A stretch of DNA of 64,000 bases from Agrobacterium vitis (GCF_037039395.1 NZ_CP146244.1:186001-250000); one strand, 5' to 3'. Positions 19,444 through 30,766 are shown, counted from the first letter of the stretch. Made by a program: numbers and translations. The notes: generated from the letters alone by a model not told the origin.

Positions 19444-20344
19444 TTTCCGCCTGCGCGCGGTCGCTGAGGTTTTGAAGTTTTTGCCGTTCCGCGAGGCGCC
19501 AGGCCCGTGGTGTCAGGCCGGTTTCCCGGGTGAAAAAACGGGTAAAATAGGCGGGATCGGTAAAGCCGTGGTTGAGCGCGATAGCCTGAATACTGGTTTG
19601 GCTGAAGATCAACTCCTGTTGGGCGATTTCCAGCTGTTTACGAGCGATCAATTGTTGCAGGGTTGCGCCGGTCCCCGCCTTGGCAAGCCTGTTCAGATGG
19701 GTGGGTGAAAGGCCCATTTCCCGCGCATAGAAGGCCGCGGTCTTGTGGCTGCGAAAATGGGCGGCAATCAGTGCGTTAAGCTTTTCCATCCGCCGGTCAT
19801 TGGCCGTCAGAGTCAACCTGTCTGGAGAGGCGTCCGGCGCGGCCTGCCTTGCCAGCAGAAGCACGACAGTCGCAAGATAGGCCTCGAGCAATCCGTTACG
19901 GCCCGGTTTTGCACCAGCATATTCCTCGGCAATCCTTTCCATCAACTGACCGATTTCGATTGCACATGGCTCGCCTTCCAAAGGCATATAACGAGGCAGG
20001 GGCAAGGCCTGTTTCAGGCTGGTTCGAACAGCAAGCGGCAGGGCTGCTGGCAGAACGGTGATGATCATGCCCTTGATTGCGCGCGAAAACCGAAATCCAT
20101 GGCTAAACAGCGGTGGAACGATGATGGCGGCAGGTGGGGTGATGCCAATCACCTCTGCGTCCAGCGTCGCATCTCCCTGGCCCTCGGAAATGTACAGAAT
20201 TTGCAGAAAATTCTCATGGCGGTGGAGGTCGATTTCGAAGCGATACAGGCTGCTGCGCGAAAAAAGTGTTTCGCAATGCAGCAAAAACTCACCGGAAACC
20301 TCGGTTTTTTCGCCATATAGCTTGTAAGTCGGTATGGCAGCCAT
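19418..20344 (-). CDS. pobR: AraC family regulator of pobA
   Basis: A 308-residue AraC/XylS-type activator. The N-terminal cupin-like effector domain covers about residues 1-170 (HENFLQILYISEGQGDATLD). Two C-terminal helix-turn-helix motifs cover about 205-300, including FYAREMGLSPTHLNRLAKAGTG and ALNHGFTDPAYFTRFFTRETGLTPRAWR. It is divergent from pobA, the arrangement known for AraC-type PobR, which activates pobA in response to 4-hydroxybenzoate. The ATG at 20344 has AAGGA upstream; a TTG at 20362 is a possible but less likely start. Confidence 0.87.
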   Translation of the reverse strand: MAAIPTYKLYGEKTEVSGEFLLHCETLFSRSSLYRFEIDLHRHENFLQILYISEGQGDATLDAEVIGITPPAAIIVPPLFSHGFRFSRAIKGMIITVLPAALPLAVRTSLKQALPLPRYMPLEGEPCAIEIGQLMERIAEEYAGAKPGRNGLLEAYLATVVLLLARQAAPDASPDRLTLTANDRRMEKLNALIAAHFRSHKTAAFYAREMGLSPTHLNRLAKAGTGATLQQLIARKQLEIAQQELIFSQTSIQAIALNHGFTDPAYFTRFFTRETGLTPRAWRLAERQKLQNLSDRAQAEISAATASE

Positions 20345-20376
20345 GGTCGCAGCATCCTTCAATCATGGTCGGATAG

Positions 20377-21633
<1,257 letters not shown>

Positions 21634-21641
21634 GCAAGCCG

Positions 21642-22562
21642 TTAAGGCATAATGGCTGCTGCCGCATCGCGGATTGCTTGCATGAGCAGTGATTGCGGCA
21701 GCGTCGCCATGGCGTCGGCGCGGATGGTCAATCCGACCGGGCCACGCGTCGGGGAACAGTCTATCGGAAGGGCGCAAATCGTTCCTTCTGCTATGTCGCC
21801 CGCCACAACACCCTCGGAAATCACCCAGACGGCGTCGCTGATTTTTAGAAAGGCACGGCCGAAGGAATCGGAAACCGTTTCGATCTGGTTGGGGAGGGTG
21901 GCTACGCCGTTGGCGATCAGGAAATAATCAACCAAGGGACGGATGATCGAGTTGCGGGTCGGCATCAGTACCGGAAATTCACGCATCCGCTCAAACGGAG
22001 CACTTTCGCCCGTCAGCAATGGATGGCCCGACCGGACGACGAAAACCACAGGTTCCGAATAGAGATGCTCAAAGGAAAATCCTGCCATTTTCTCCGGCGC
22101 CGCCAGCCGGCCTACCACGAGATCCAGCTCCCCAATCCGCAATTGTTCGAGCAGGACCGAATTGTCGCCGGTGACGATCTTGATCGGGCTTCTGGAGTTT
22201 TCCGTGAGGAACGCCGTCATGGCCTGGGGCATGATGCGGGTTGCGACGGTTGGCAACGCGCCGACCCGCACTGGCGGTCCGGCCTTGGCCGCTTCCTGCG
22301 AAACAGAATCGACCGCATGGCGCAGGGCGGTCAGGGTTGCGCCCGCATGGCGCAGAAAGACCTCACCATAGCGCGTGATGCGAATGCCGCGCCCTTCGCG
22401 CTCAAACAGGCTGACGCCCAATATCTCTTCCAGCTCGCGTACCGTTTTGGTCACCGCAGGTTGGCTGACATGCAGCAGATTGGCGGATTTCACCACGCTT
22501 TTTTGCCGCGCAACCTCGACAAAGGTTTGAAGATGACGAAACTTGATGCGCTGATCGATCAT
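21642..22562 (-). CDS. pcaQ: LysR family activator of pcaDCHGB
   Basis: A 306-residue LysR-type regulator with an N-terminal helix-turn-helix (FRHLQTFVEVARQKSVVKSA, then LHVSQPAVTKTVRELEEILG) and a C-terminal effector-binding domain. PcaQ activates pcaDCHGB in response to 3-carboxymuconate or beta-carboxy-gamma-lactone intermediates. It is divergent from pcaD, and a canonical PcaQ box lies between them. The ATG at 22562 (product MIDQRIKFRHL) is preferred because it lies outside the operator; an ATG at 22571 overlaps it. Confidence 0.92.
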   Translation of the reverse strand: MIDQRIKFRHLQTFVEVARQKSVVKSANLLHVSQPAVTKTVRELEEILGVSLFEREGRGIRITRYGEVFLRHAGATLTALRHAVDSVSQEAAKAGPPVRVGALPTVATRIMPQAMTAFLTENSRSPIKIVTGDNSVLLEQLRIGELDLVVGRLAAPEKMAGFSFEHLYSEPVVFVVRSGHPLLTGESAPFERMREFPVLMPTRNSIIRPLVDYFLIANGVATLPNQIETVSDSFGRAFLKISDAVWVISEGVVAGDIAEGTICALPIDCSPTRGPVGLTIRADAMATLPQSLLMQAIRDAAAAIMP

Positions 22563-22569
22563 ATTTCCC

Positions 22570-22585
22570 ATAACCTACAGGTTAT
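22570..22585. promoter_or_regulatory. PcaQ operator upstream of pcaD
   Basis: ATAACC-N4-GGTTAT, a perfect inverted repeat of six bases with a four-base spacer, matches the rhizobial PcaQ consensus ATAACC-N4-GGTTAA in eleven of twelve defined positions. It lies 70 bases upstream of the pcaD start and abuts the pcaQ start, so it can serve both activation and autoregulation. Confidence 0.88.
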
Positions 22586-22654
22586 CATTGGTGGCGATAA
22601 TGTCATTTTACTTAACCGATTGGCTGTCGCAAGATCGAGTTCGGAGGATAAGTG

Positions 22655-23446
22655 ATGAAATTTCTAAAGACGACGGATGCGGTTATCCATTACCGCACGA
22701 TTGGCCTGGAGAGTGGCAAGCCGGTGATTGCGTTTGCCAATTCACTCGGCACGGATTTCCGGATCTGGGACGAGGTGATCGAACGGCTCCAGGATCGTTA
22801 CGCCTTCGTGCTGCATGACAAGCGCGGTCATGGCCTGTCGGATCTCGGAAATCCTCCCTATTCGATGGCGACACATGTCGATGACATGGCTGCAATACTG
22901 GACCATCTTTCGTTAAAACAGGTGATTGTCGTCGGGCTTTCCGTCGGAGGTCTGATTGCCCAGGGCCTTTACGCCAGTCGACCCGATCTGGTGCGGGCGC
23001 TTATTCTCAGCAATACCGCCCATAAGATCGGTTCTGCCGAAATGTGGAATACCCGCATTGCGACAATTCAAAACAACGGCATCGGAGCCTTGCTTGAGCC
23101 GATCATGGAGAGGTGGTTCACGCCACCGTTCCGCACGACGGATAATTCGCTCTATGCAGGCTGCTGCACCATGTTGCTGCGCCAGTCAGCAGAAGGCTAT
23201 TGCGGCACTTGCGCTGCGTTGCGCGATGCCGATTTCACGGAGCAGGCATCGGCTATCGCCGTTCCGACGCTATGTGTCGTTGGCGACCAGGATGGCTCGA
23301 CCCCGCCAGCCCTGGTGCAATCGCTGGCGGAGTTGATTGCCGGTAGCCGGTTCTCAGTCGTGGCTGAGGCAGGCCATATTCCATGCCTTGAGCAACCGGA
23401 CGCCTATGTGGCGGCCTTGCTGCCGTTTTTGGATGACTTGGCCTGA
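22655..23446 (+). CDS. pcaD: 3-oxoadipate enol-lactonase
   Basis: A 263-residue alpha/beta hydrolase that opens 3-oxoadipate enol-lactone to 3-oxoadipate. The nucleophile elbow is VVGLSVGGLIAQG near residue 92, the acid Asp is expected in VVGDQDGSTPP, and the catalytic His is in VAEAGHIPCLEQP near the end. HDKRGHGLSDLG is also typical. The ATG at 22655 follows GGAGGATAAGTG; a GTG one codon earlier is less likely. It is the first gene of the pcaDCHGB operon controlled by PcaQ. Confidence 0.93.
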   Translation: MKFLKTTDAVIHYRTIGLESGKPVIAFANSLGTDFRIWDEVIERLQDRYAFVLHDKRGHGLSDLGNPPYSMATHVDDMAAILDHLSLKQVIVVGLSVGGLIAQGLYASRPDLVRALILSNTAHKIGSAEMWNTRIATIQNNGIGALLEPIMERWFTPPFRTTDNSLYAGCCTMLLRQSAEGYCGTCAALRDADFTEQASAIAVPTLCVVGDQDGSTPPALVQSLAELIAGSRFSVVAEAGHIPCLEQPDAYVAALLPFLDDLA

Positions 23447-23488
23447 CCTAAAAACAAAAGACGAGATCGTCGCGGAGACAGAGCGGAC

Positions 23489-23899
23489 ATGACGGATAAA
23501 GCAGATACAGCATCAGACGCGCATCGGCGCGGTATGAAAACCAGGCGTTCCGTGCTTGGTGACGCCCATGTGGATCGGGCAACAGCGGCGGCCACCGCCT
23601 TCGATCAGCCCTTCCAGACGCTGATTACGGAAAGTGCCTGGGGAACCGTGTGGTCGAGTGAGCAGTGGACGAAACGTGAGCGTTCGATGGTGACCATCGC
23701 GCTGCTGGCCGCCCTTGGCCAGGATGAGGAAGTGGCGATGCACATTCGCGCCACGGTCAATACCGGGGCAACCCGCGAGGATATACGCGAGGCGCTGATG
23801 CATGTGGCGATCTATGCGGGCGTTCCAGCCGCAAACCATGCGTTCAAGATTGCCAAGGGCGTTTACGCGCAGATGGATGCCGATGCAGCCTCAGCCTAA
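23489..23899 (+). CDS. pcaC: 4-carboxymuconolactone decarboxylase
   Basis: A 136-residue protein of the CMD/AhpD-like fold that decarboxylates 4-carboxymuconolactone to 3-oxoadipate enol-lactone. Family features are WTKRERSMVTIALLAALGQ near residue 62 and the segment IREALMHVAIYAGVPAANHAF near 100. It lies 42 bases after pcaD and 45 bases before pcaH. Unlike some actinobacterial versions it is not fused to PcaD. Confidence 0.93.
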   Translation: MTDKADTASDAHRRGMKTRRSVLGDAHVDRATAAATAFDQPFQTLITESAWGTVWSSEQWTKRERSMVTIALLAALGQDEEVAMHIRATVNTGATREDIREALMHVAIYAGVPAANHAFKIAKGVYAQMDADAASA

Positions 23900-23944
23900 C
23901 CGGCATCAGGAAGGCTGCAACGGAGAAACTTGAGGAGGAAAGAC

Positions 23945-24685
23945 ATGAAGAATTCCCTGCCGGAAACCGGGCCGTTTTTTGCCCGTGACCGGGATATGCA
24001 TCCGCCGGCCTATGCCCCCTGGTACAAGACCAGTGTGCTGCGTTCGCCGCAGCGGGCGCTGATTTCGCTTGAAGGCACGAAGAGCGAAATTACCGGTCCG
24101 GTCTTCGGACACGGACTGTTGAACGATACCGATAATGATCTGATCCTAAACTATGCAAAACCAGGCGAAATGGCGATTGGCCAGCGCATTCTGGTGCATG
24201 GTCGGGTGCTGGACGAGCGTGGGGTCGGCGTAAACGGCGCTTTGGTTGAATTCTGGCAGGCCAATGCCGGTGGGCGTTATCGCCACAAGAAGGAAACCTA
24301 TCTGGCAGCGCTCGATCCGAACTTCGGCGGGGTAGGTCGTACCATCACCGACGAGAACGGCTATTACTGGTTCAAGACCATCAAGCCCGGTGCCTATCCC
24401 TGGCCGAACGGCGTCAATGACTGGCGCCCGGCGCATATTCATTTTTCCATTTTCGGCCACGGCTTTGCCCAGCGCCTCATCACCCAGATGTATTTCGAAG
24501 GTGATCCGATGATCTGGCTGTGTCCGATCGTCAAAACCATTCCGGATGAAGAGGCGATCAAACGCCTGGTGGCGCCGCTGGATATGAATGCGGCCATCCC
24601 GATGGACATGCGCGCCTATAAATTCGATATCGTCCTGCGCGGACGCCGCTCGACACTGTTTGAAAATCGCAAGGAGGGCAACTGA
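23945..24685 (+). CDS. pcaH: Protocatechuate 3,4-dioxygenase beta subunit
   Basis: A 246-residue beta subunit of the non-haem Fe(III) intradiol dioxygenase that cleaves protocatechuate to 3-carboxy-cis,cis-muconate. This subunit carries the iron, and the Tyr and His ligands are recognisable in [11 protein letters not shown] and [13 protein letters not shown], with an upstream Tyr in [11 protein letters not shown]. The intradiol signature begins [20 protein letters not shown]. The ATG at 23945 follows GAGGAGGAAAGAC. One base separates its stop from the pcaG ATG, so the two subunits are coupled. Confidence 0.95.
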   Translation: MKNSLPETGPFFARDRDMHPPAYAPWYKTSVLRSPQRALISLEGTKSEITGPVFGHGLLNDTDNDLILNYAKPGEMAIGQRILVHGRVLDERGVGVNGALVEFWQANAGGRYRHKKETYLAALDPNFGGVGRTITDENGYYWFKTIKPGAYPWPNGVNDWRPAHIHFSIFGHGFAQRLITQMYFEGDPMIWLCPIVKTIPDEEAIKRLVAPLDMNAAIPMDMRAYKFDIVLRGRRSTLFENRKEGN

Positions 24686-24686
24686 T

Positions 24687-25304
24687 ATGGTACAGCCACT
24701 CGGTTACCTGAAGGAATCGCCCTCGCAGACGGCTGGTCCCTATGTTCATATCGGTTGCACACCGAACTTCTGCGGCATTGAGGGGATCTTCAAGGAAGAT
24801 CTCGGTTCTGGTCCGCTTTATAACGACAAAACCCGTGGTGAACGCATCACCATTCGCGGTTTCGTTTATGATGGTGGCGGGAATGCGCTGAAAGACGCGC
24901 TGATCGAAATCTGGCAGGCCGATAGCGATGGGCTTTACAACAGCCCATCCGAAACCGGCGGCAAAGCGGACCCGAATTTCCTCGGTTGGGCTCGTTGTCC
25001 AGGCGATATGTCAACCGGTGAATTCGTCTTTCACACCATCAAGCCGGGCAAGGTTCCCTTTGCCGGAGGCCGGTGGATGGCACCGCATGTGACCTTCTGG
25101 GTCGTGGCGCGCGGAATTAATATTGGCTTGCAGACACGCATGTATTTTCCGGAAGAAGAGGCGGCCAATGCCGCAGATCCGCTTCTGGCGCGTATCGAGC
25201 ACAAGGTGCGTATTCCGACATTGATTGCCAAAAAGCAGGGCAATGATTACGTGTTCGATATTCACCTGCAAGGCGAAAACGAAACTGTCTTCTTCGATAT
25301 CTGA
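24687..25304 (+). CDS. pcaG: Protocatechuate 3,4-dioxygenase alpha subunit
   Basis: A 205-residue alpha subunit of the protocatechuate dioxygenase. It shares the intradiol fold with PcaH (IRGFVYDGGGNALKDALIE, IWQADSDGLYNSPS) but lacks the full set of iron ligands, as expected for the structural subunit. The sequence SPSQTAGPYVHIGCTPNF near the N-terminus is characteristic. The ATG at 24687 has AAGGAGG upstream inside the pcaH 3' end. pcaB follows after eight bases. Confidence 0.95.
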   Translation: MVQPLGYLKESPSQTAGPYVHIGCTPNFCGIEGIFKEDLGSGPLYNDKTRGERITIRGFVYDGGGNALKDALIEIWQADSDGLYNSPSETGGKADPNFLGWARCPGDMSTGEFVFHTIKPGKVPFAGGRWMAPHVTFWVVARGINIGLQTRMYFPEEEAANAADPLLARIEHKVRIPTLIAKKQGNDYVFDIHLQGENETVFFDI

Positions 25305-25312
25305 TTGGCATC

Positions 25313-26371
25313 ATGAGCATTTCCCCATTTGAACACCCCTTCCTCTCCGGCCTGTTTGGCGATGAGGCTTTTGCGGCCTTGTTTGCCGGGCAGGCGGATA
25401 TTGCCGCCATGTTGTCCTTTGAGGCGGCGCTGGCCAAGGCTCAAGGGGAGGCCGGGGTGATCGAGGCGGGAGATGCCACGGCGATCCAGGCGGGCCTCGC
25501 CCGTTTCGAAGTGGATCTCGATGCCTTGAAAACGGCCACGGCACGCGATGGCGTGGTCATTCCCGAATTGGTCGGCCAGATGCGCAAAGCCATCGGCGGT
25601 GCAAGCGCTGCAAAATTACATTTCGGCGCTACCAGCCAGGATGTCATCGATACCAGCCTCGTGCTGCGTCTGAAGACGGCGGCGGGACTCCTCGACGAGC
25701 GGTTGGCGGCATTGATCGCCGGGTTTGAGCAGATGGACGCCGCTTTTGGGCAGAATGCTCTGATGGGCCATACGCGCATGCAGGCGGCGATCCCGATTAC
25801 GGTTTCAGACCGGATCGCAGCCTGGATTGGACCTTTGCAACGGCACCGCTCTCGCCTACAGGCTCTGCTTGGCGATGGTTTTGCCCTGCAATTTGGCGGT
25901 GCGGCCGGAACATTGGAAAAGCTCGGCGACAAAGGTCCTGCGGTGCGCGCCAGACTGGCTGACCTGCTTGGACTTCAGGATGCGCCGCAATGGCATAGCC
26001 AGCGTGACCGGATCGTCGCGTTTGCCGATCTTCTTTCACTGATCTCCGGCAGCATTGGCAAATTCGGCCAGGACGTGGCGCTTCTGGCGGAAATGGGCGG
26101 TGAAATTCAATTGACCGGCGGTGGCGGCTCCTCGGCCATGCCGCATAAGCAAAACCCGGTTGGGGCGGAAACGCTGGTGACGCTCGCCCGTTTCAATGCC
26201 GTACAGATTGCTGGTCTGCATCAAAGCCTTGTCCATGAACAGGAGCGCTCCGGCGCTGCCTGGGCCTTGGAATGGTTGCTGCTGCCGCAGATGGTTGTGG
26301 CGACGGGGGCCGCCACAAAAACCGGATTGCTATTAATCGGTTCTATCGCCCGGCTTGGTAAATCGGCCTGA
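25313..26371 (+). CDS. pcaB: 3-carboxy-cis,cis-muconate cycloisomerase
   Basis: A 352-residue member of the fumarase/aspartase superfamily that cyclises 3-carboxymuconate to 4-carboxymuconolactone. The superfamily signature GGSSAMPHKQNPVGAET is near residue 270; FGATSQDVIDTSLVL and GHTRMQAAIPITVSDR are the other conserved regions. It is the last gene of the pcaDCHGB operon. The length is somewhat shorter than the 450-residue Pseudomonas enzyme, but I recall such short forms in rhizobia. Confidence 0.92.
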   Translation: MSISPFEHPFLSGLFGDEAFAALFAGQADIAAMLSFEAALAKAQGEAGVIEAGDATAIQAGLARFEVDLDALKTATARDGVVIPELVGQMRKAIGGASAAKLHFGATSQDVIDTSLVLRLKTAAGLLDERLAALIAGFEQMDAAFGQNALMGHTRMQAAIPITVSDRIAAWIGPLQRHRSRLQALLGDGFALQFGGAAGTLEKLGDKGPAVRARLADLLGLQDAPQWHSQRDRIVAFADLLSLISGSIGKFGQDVALLAEMGGEIQLTGGGGSSAMPHKQNPVGAETLVTLARFNAVQIAGLHQSLVHEQERSGAAWALEWLLLPQMVVATGAATKTGLLLIGSIARLGKSA

Positions 26372-26406
26372 TATCAGGCGGACAAGCGAAGTCTGCCGAT
26401 TGCCGA

Positions 26407-26430
26407 ATACGAAGGGTCATTGAAAATGAC
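26407..26430. repeat. Truncated copy of a short repeat at a gene 3' end
   Basis: This 24-base stretch, containing AAGGGTCATTGAA, matches 41017-41040 at 21 of 24 positions. The other copy has a palindromic right arm that is missing here. It touches the stop codon of the quinone-oxidoreductase-like gene. Confidence 0.5.
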
Positions 26431-27425
26431 TATCTCGTCACATCGATCACCACCCGGCCACGGGTTTTCCCAGCCAGGATGGCCTCTGCCAGTGCGGGTA
26501 AATTGGACATCGGCTCGACAGTCGTCATGGTTGTCAGGTGGTCGCGGTTGAGGTGCTGGTCGAGAAACTCCCAGGCGCGAATGCGCTTTGCCATCGGCGT
26601 CATGACGGAATCGATGCCAAGCAGGGCCACCCCACGCAGGATGAATGGCATGACGGTTGCAGGCAGGTCGGCACCGCCAGCCAGTCCGCAGGCTGCAACG
26701 GCACCATTATAGACGGTTTGGGCGATGACATTGGCGAGTGTGGTTGAACCAACGCTATCGATGGCGCCGGTCCAACGTTCTTTTTGCAAGGCACCGGCCT
26801 TTTGCGCCAACTCGGCACGATCAACGAATTGGCTGGCCCCAAGCGCTTTCAGGTAATCATGGGTTTCAGGCCTGCCAGTGGATGCCGTTACCTGATAGCC
26901 CCGCGAAGCCAAAAGGCTGACGGCCATGGAGCCAAGGCCGCCGCCAGCCCCCGTCACCAGAACCTCATCATTCCCCGGCTGGATTACCCCCCAATCCTCA
27001 AGGGCCAAAACGGCGAGGGCGGCGGTATAGCCGGCTGTGCCGATGGCCATTGCTTCCTGCAAGGAGAAGCCTTCAGGCAGCCGCAGCAGCCATTCCGGCT
27101 TGACGCGCTGGTATCGGCTATAGCCGCCGCCTTCCGTCTCGGTCATGCCGAACCCGTTAACGACCACGCGGTCACCGGGCTTCCAGTCCGGCGAGCGCGA
27201 GTCCACCACCGTTCCGGCAAGATCGGCCCCGGCGATGATAGGCGTGCGCCGGGCAATCCGACCGGCGCCCGTAAAGGCCAATCCGTCCTTATAGTTCAAG
27301 GTCGAATAGGCAACTTCCACCAGCACGTCGTGATCGGCCAGATCCGCCAGCGTCAATTGCCGAAAGACACCTTTTGGCTTGCCGTTGACGGTATCGATGA
27401 CGATTGCGGTGAATGGTTCGGTCAT
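26430..27425 (-). CDS. MDR family oxidoreductase, YhdH/AcuI-like
   Basis: A 331-residue zinc-independent medium-chain reductase of the YhdH/AcuI type (quinone oxidoreductase family; AcuI members reduce acryloyl-CoA with NADPH). It has an N-terminal GroES-like domain (YSTLNYKDGLAFTGAGRI, PIIAGADLAGTVV) and a Rossmann domain with EVLVTGAGGGLGSMAVSLLASRGYQV near residue 155. RGVALLGIDSVMTP near 265 is typical of YhdH. The ATG is unambiguous. It is convergent with pcaB and probably unrelated to it. Physiological substrate not determined. Confidence 0.87.
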   Translation of the reverse strand: MTEPFTAIVIDTVNGKPKGVFRQLTLADLADHDVLVEVAYSTLNYKDGLAFTGAGRIARRTPIIAGADLAGTVVDSRSPDWKPGDRVVVNGFGMTETEGGGYSRYQRVKPEWLLRLPEGFSLQEAMAIGTAGYTAALAVLALEDWGVIQPGNDEVLVTGAGGGLGSMAVSLLASRGYQVTASTGRPETHDYLKALGASQFVDRAELAQKAGALQKERWTGAIDSVGSTTLANVIAQTVYNGAVAACGLAGGADLPATVMPFILRGVALLGIDSVMTPMAKRIRAWEFLDQHLNRDHLTTMTTVEPMSNLPALAEAILAGKTRGRVVIDVTR

Positions 27426-27836
27426 GATTGTCTCCTCGCTATCAGTGCCGTGGAATCTGCCATGTCCCGTTCGGCCTGGCTACTGTCGATTCGTCTAAGC
27501 TGGTGGGGGCATGAATGAGGAAACCAGCGACATTCCTTCGAGAACGATGAAGAATGGGATGGGGTCCATCGCTTTGCTCCCGGCTGGACGAATAAAAAGG
27601 GTGCGAAGGCCCAACCGAGGCGAAAGAATTTCCGGCTGCGATTATTCCCTGTTTTCAAGGCGGTGAGGGCTGGCTTTGATCTGTGCTCTTCCAGTCACGC
27701 ATTGAAAAACAATGGGTTATACGCGGGGTTTCGCAAGGCTTTGCGCAGTTATGATGCGGCTTGGAAAGGAGTGATTAACCTTTATTTTTTACTTCTATAG
27801 GGGACAAGAGCCATTCCAAATGAACTGTTAGGCATC
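27426..27836. other. Intergenic region upstream of ftsK
   Basis: No supported gene. A minus-strand frame with a TTG start runs through the left half and just overlaps the oxidoreductase start, but its residue composition is not protein-like. The right end, with TTTATTTTTTACTTCTATAGG near 27781-27801, is A/T-rich and probably contains the ftsK promoter. Confidence 0.4.
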
Positions 27837-30701
27837 ATGCGCGTTCCAACACAGAATAGTCCCCGTTCTTCCGATCAGTCCGGTCATGACGATCCGCAGT
27901 CTGGCGCGGTGTCTTCATCCGATCAGGGCCGACAATCCGGTCCGAACGGGCCGCTGGAGCCTTGGCAATCGGCCTTCGTCTTGGGGCCGAATGTGCGCTT
28001 TACCCGCACACCGGAAGCCGCCATCAACAAGCGCCGGGAAGCTGAGGCCGCAGCCGAGCAGGCAGCAGTTGTCGCCGCCTTGCAGAAGGCTGTCGATCAG
28101 GCTCGCGTATCCACCCCTGTGGCCTCCGTTTCCCCCGATCTGGCGTCGACCACGGCTATGCCTGCATCGATTGCTCCTGATTCCGCAGCGCAGAACACGA
28201 GCTTTTTCGGATTGCCGAAGACGGGCAGCCCGCTCATCGTCCCACGCCGTGCGCCTCCACCAAGGCCGGTCAATGCGCGTCCACCACAGCCCGTTGCCGA
28301 GGTGTCAGTGGCTGAACCTGTTCAGGATCAGTTGTCTGCCCAGGCTGAGGTTGTTCAAGTGCCGCAGATTGTTATCGCCCCGCAATTTTCGCCGGAGACG
28401 CTGGTGCGGTCCTTGCCGAGCTCACAGAGAATCGAATCTATCGGTGCGGAACTGCCGCAATTGCCTGAGGCGCTGCGTTTGCGTCAGGCGGCGGCATCCA
28501 TGCGCATGGCAGAGAATATCGAGTTGAACCTGCGCAATGAGGGCCTGTCGGTGGCCGCTGCTGAGGAAAATTCAGCGGGCGAGGCGCAGGCGGCGCCTGT
28601 TGTCGCTACAGCGCAGCTGTCGGTGTCCGATTTCGCATTTTTCGAAATGCTCGCCGATCCCTTTGATCTGCCCGTTGAGGTCGAGGCTCCAAGGGTCGCT
28701 TTGGCGCCGGTATGGACGCCCATTCCTGCGGTCACGCCCGTGTCAGAGCCGGTTAGCGGTTCGGTGGCTGCGCTTTATCGCGAAATCCGGGTGCGCCATG
28801 GCGCGGAACAGGCCATTTCCGTGCCTGCTCCCACCATCATTGTCGAAGAGAATGCTGAGCAGCCCGTTCCGCCTGCGCCAGTGGTTGAACCGGTTGTCGA
28901 GCTCGCTGCAGAGCCTGAAATTGTCGCTGACGTATCGGAAGCGGCTCCTGCCGATCTTGCCCCTTGGGAAGAGCCTGCTCAGCCTGTGGACGTCGTTCCA
29001 GACCTTTCTTTTGTCGAAGCTCAACCGATCGTTTTGGCGCCGGTGGCGATTACGCGTCCCATTTCGGAAACCATCAGGGCCAATCGTGCCATTGGCGGCC
29101 TGGAAATGAACCGTCATCACCCGTTCGATGGCGATTTCGTTTTCCCGTCGATCAGCCTGTTGCAGGAGCCGCCGGCTGCTCGCGCCGAGGCGATGTTGCC
29201 GGAAGCGCTGGAGCAGAGCGCCGGTTTGCTGGAAAGCGTGCTGGAGGATTTCGGCATTCGCGGCGAGGTCATTGACGTGCGCCCCGGTCCTGTCGTGACG
29301 CTGTATGAATTCGAACCGGCACCCGGCATTAAATCGTCGCGGATCATCGGCCTTGCCGACGATATCGCCCGCTCGATGTCGGCGCTCTCGGCCCGTGTTG
29401 CCGTCGTACCCGGTCGCAATGTCATCGGCATCGAATTGCCCAATGCTGTGCGAGAAACCGTTTATCTGCGCGAACTGATCGAATGCGAGGATTATTGGGA
29501 AAGCCGGTTCAAGCTGGCGCTTTGCCTCGGTAAATCGATTGGCGGCGAACCGGTTATCGCTGAACTCGCCAAGATGCCGCATCTTCTGGTGGCAGGCACG
29601 ACGGGGTCAGGCAAATCGGTGGCCATCAACACGATGATCCTGTCGTTGCTTTACCGGCTGAAGCCGGAGGAATGCCGGTTGATCATGGTCGATCCAAAAA
29701 TGCTGGAACTGTCTGTCTATGACGGCATTCCTCATCTGCTGACCCCCGTCGTGACCGACCCGAAAAAGGCCGTCATGGCGTTGAAATGGGCGGTTCGCGA
29801 AATGGAAGACCGCTATCGCAAAATGTCGCGGCTCGGTGTGCGCAATATCGATGGTTATAACGCCCGTGCTGCCCAGGCTCGCGAGAAGAACGAGGTGATT
29901 ACCGTCAGCGTCCAGGTCGGATTTGATCGTCATTCAGGCGAGATCCTCTATGAGGATCAGGATCTCGACATGTCGCATATGCCCTATATCGTCATTATTG
30001 TTGACGAAATGGCCGACCTGATGATGGTGGCGGGCAAGGAAATCGAAGGCGCAATCCAGCGTTTGGCGCAGATGGCGCGTGCGGCGGGCATTCATCTGAT
30101 CATGGCGACCCAGAGGCCGTCCGTCGATGTCATCACCGGCACGATCAAGGCGAATTTCCCGACCCGGATTTCCTTCCAGGTGACATCCAAGATCGACAGC
30201 CGCACTATTCTGGGCGAGCAGGGTGCGGAACATCTGCTGGGCCAAGGTGATATGCTGCACATGGTTGGCGGTGGCCGGGTTTGCCGTGTCCACGGTCCGT
30301 TTGTCTCGGATGCCGAAGTCGAGCAAGTCGTGGCACATCTGAAGACGCAGGGCCGTCCTGAATATCTCGGCACGGTGACCGAGGAAGATGGCGGCGAACC
30401 CATGGCCAGTGCGCCTGCCGTTGAAGAGACCTACGACCGCGCCCCGGTTGGCGGTAGCAGCGAAGAGAGTGACGAGGTCTATGAAAAGGCCGTCAAGGTG
30501 GTGCTGAGAGATCAGAAATGCTCGACGTCCTACATCCAGCGTCGCCTGTCGATCGGCTATAACCGCGCCGCTTCACTGGTGGAACGGATGGAGCGAGAAG
30601 GTCTGGTCGGTCCGGCAAACCATGTCGGCAAGCGGGAAATCATTGCCGGTTCTTCATCCGATCCAGTCGGGAACGGCATAGGTTTTGATGACGTCGATTG
30701 A
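27837..30701 (+). CDS. ftsK: DNA translocase FtsK lacking the N-terminal membrane domain
   Basis: A 954-residue FtsK/SpoIIIE motor. Residues 1 to about 420 are a Pro/Ala/Val/Glu-rich linker with no hydrophobic membrane segment. The alpha domain covers about 425-550 ([31 protein letters not shown]). The RecA-like motor follows, with Walker A GTTGSGKS near 588 and Walker [11 protein letters not shown] near 720, and [21 protein letters not shown]. The winged-helix gamma domain ([22 protein letters not shown]), which reads KOPS-like polar sequences, is near 885-935. It should pump DNA during chromosome segregation. Typical FtsK has four N-terminal membrane helices, so this is either a soluble paralogue or a protein recruited by its linker. 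Confidence 0.9.
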   Translation: MRVPTQNSPRSSDQSGHDDPQSGAVSSSDQGRQSGPNGPLEPWQSAFVLGPNVRFTRTPEAAINKRREAEAAAEQAAVVAALQKAVDQARVSTPVASVSPDLASTTAMPASIAPDSAAQNTSFFGLPKTGSPLIVPRRAPPPRPVNARPPQPVAEVSVAEPVQDQLSAQAEVVQVPQIVIAPQFSPETLVRSLPSSQRIESIGAELPQLPEALRLRQAAASMRMAENIELNLRNEGLSVAAAEENSAGEAQAAPVVATAQLSVSDFAFFEMLADPFDLPVEVEAPRVALAPVWTPIPAVTPVSEPVSGSVAALYREIRVRHGAEQAISVPAPTIIVEENAEQPVPPAPVVEPVVELAAEPEIVADVSEAAPADLAPWEEPAQPVDVVPDLSFVEAQPIVLAPVAITRPISETIRANRAIGGLEMNRHHPFDGDFVFPSISLLQEPPAARAEAMLPEALEQSAGLLESVLEDFGIRGEVIDVRPGPVVTLYEFEPAPGIKSSRIIGLADDIARSMSALSARVAVVPGRNVIGIELPNAVRETVYLRELIECEDYWESRFKLALCLGKSIGGEPVIAELAKMPHLLVAGTTGSGKSVAINTMILSLLYRLKPEECRLIMVDPKMLELSVYDGIPHLLTPVVTDPKKAVMALKWAVREMEDRYRKMSRLGVRNIDGYNARAAQAREKNEVITVSVQVGFDRHSGEILYEDQDLDMSHMPYIVIIVDEMADLMMVAGKEIEGAIQRLAQMARAAGIHLIMATQRPSVDVITGTIKANFPTRISFQVTSKIDSRTILGEQGAEHLLGQGDMLHMVGGGRVCRVHGPFVSDAEVEQVVAHLKTQGRPEYLGTVTEEDGGEPMASAPAVEETYDRAPVGGSSEESDEVYEKAVKVVLRDQKCSTSYIQRRLSIGYNRAASLVERMEREGLVGPANHVGKREIIAGSSSDPVGNGIGFDDVD

Positions 30702-30766
30702 CTTGAGAGACTGATGATGACGCGCCATTCCTGATGATGGAGATAATGAGGCGCAGAATAAACACC

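Noticed and set aside
27422..27658. Minus-strand 78-codon frame overlapping the oxidoreductase start
   Set aside because: It relies on a TTG start without a ribosome site and its composition (Ser, Arg, Pro, His) looks like random high-GC translation.
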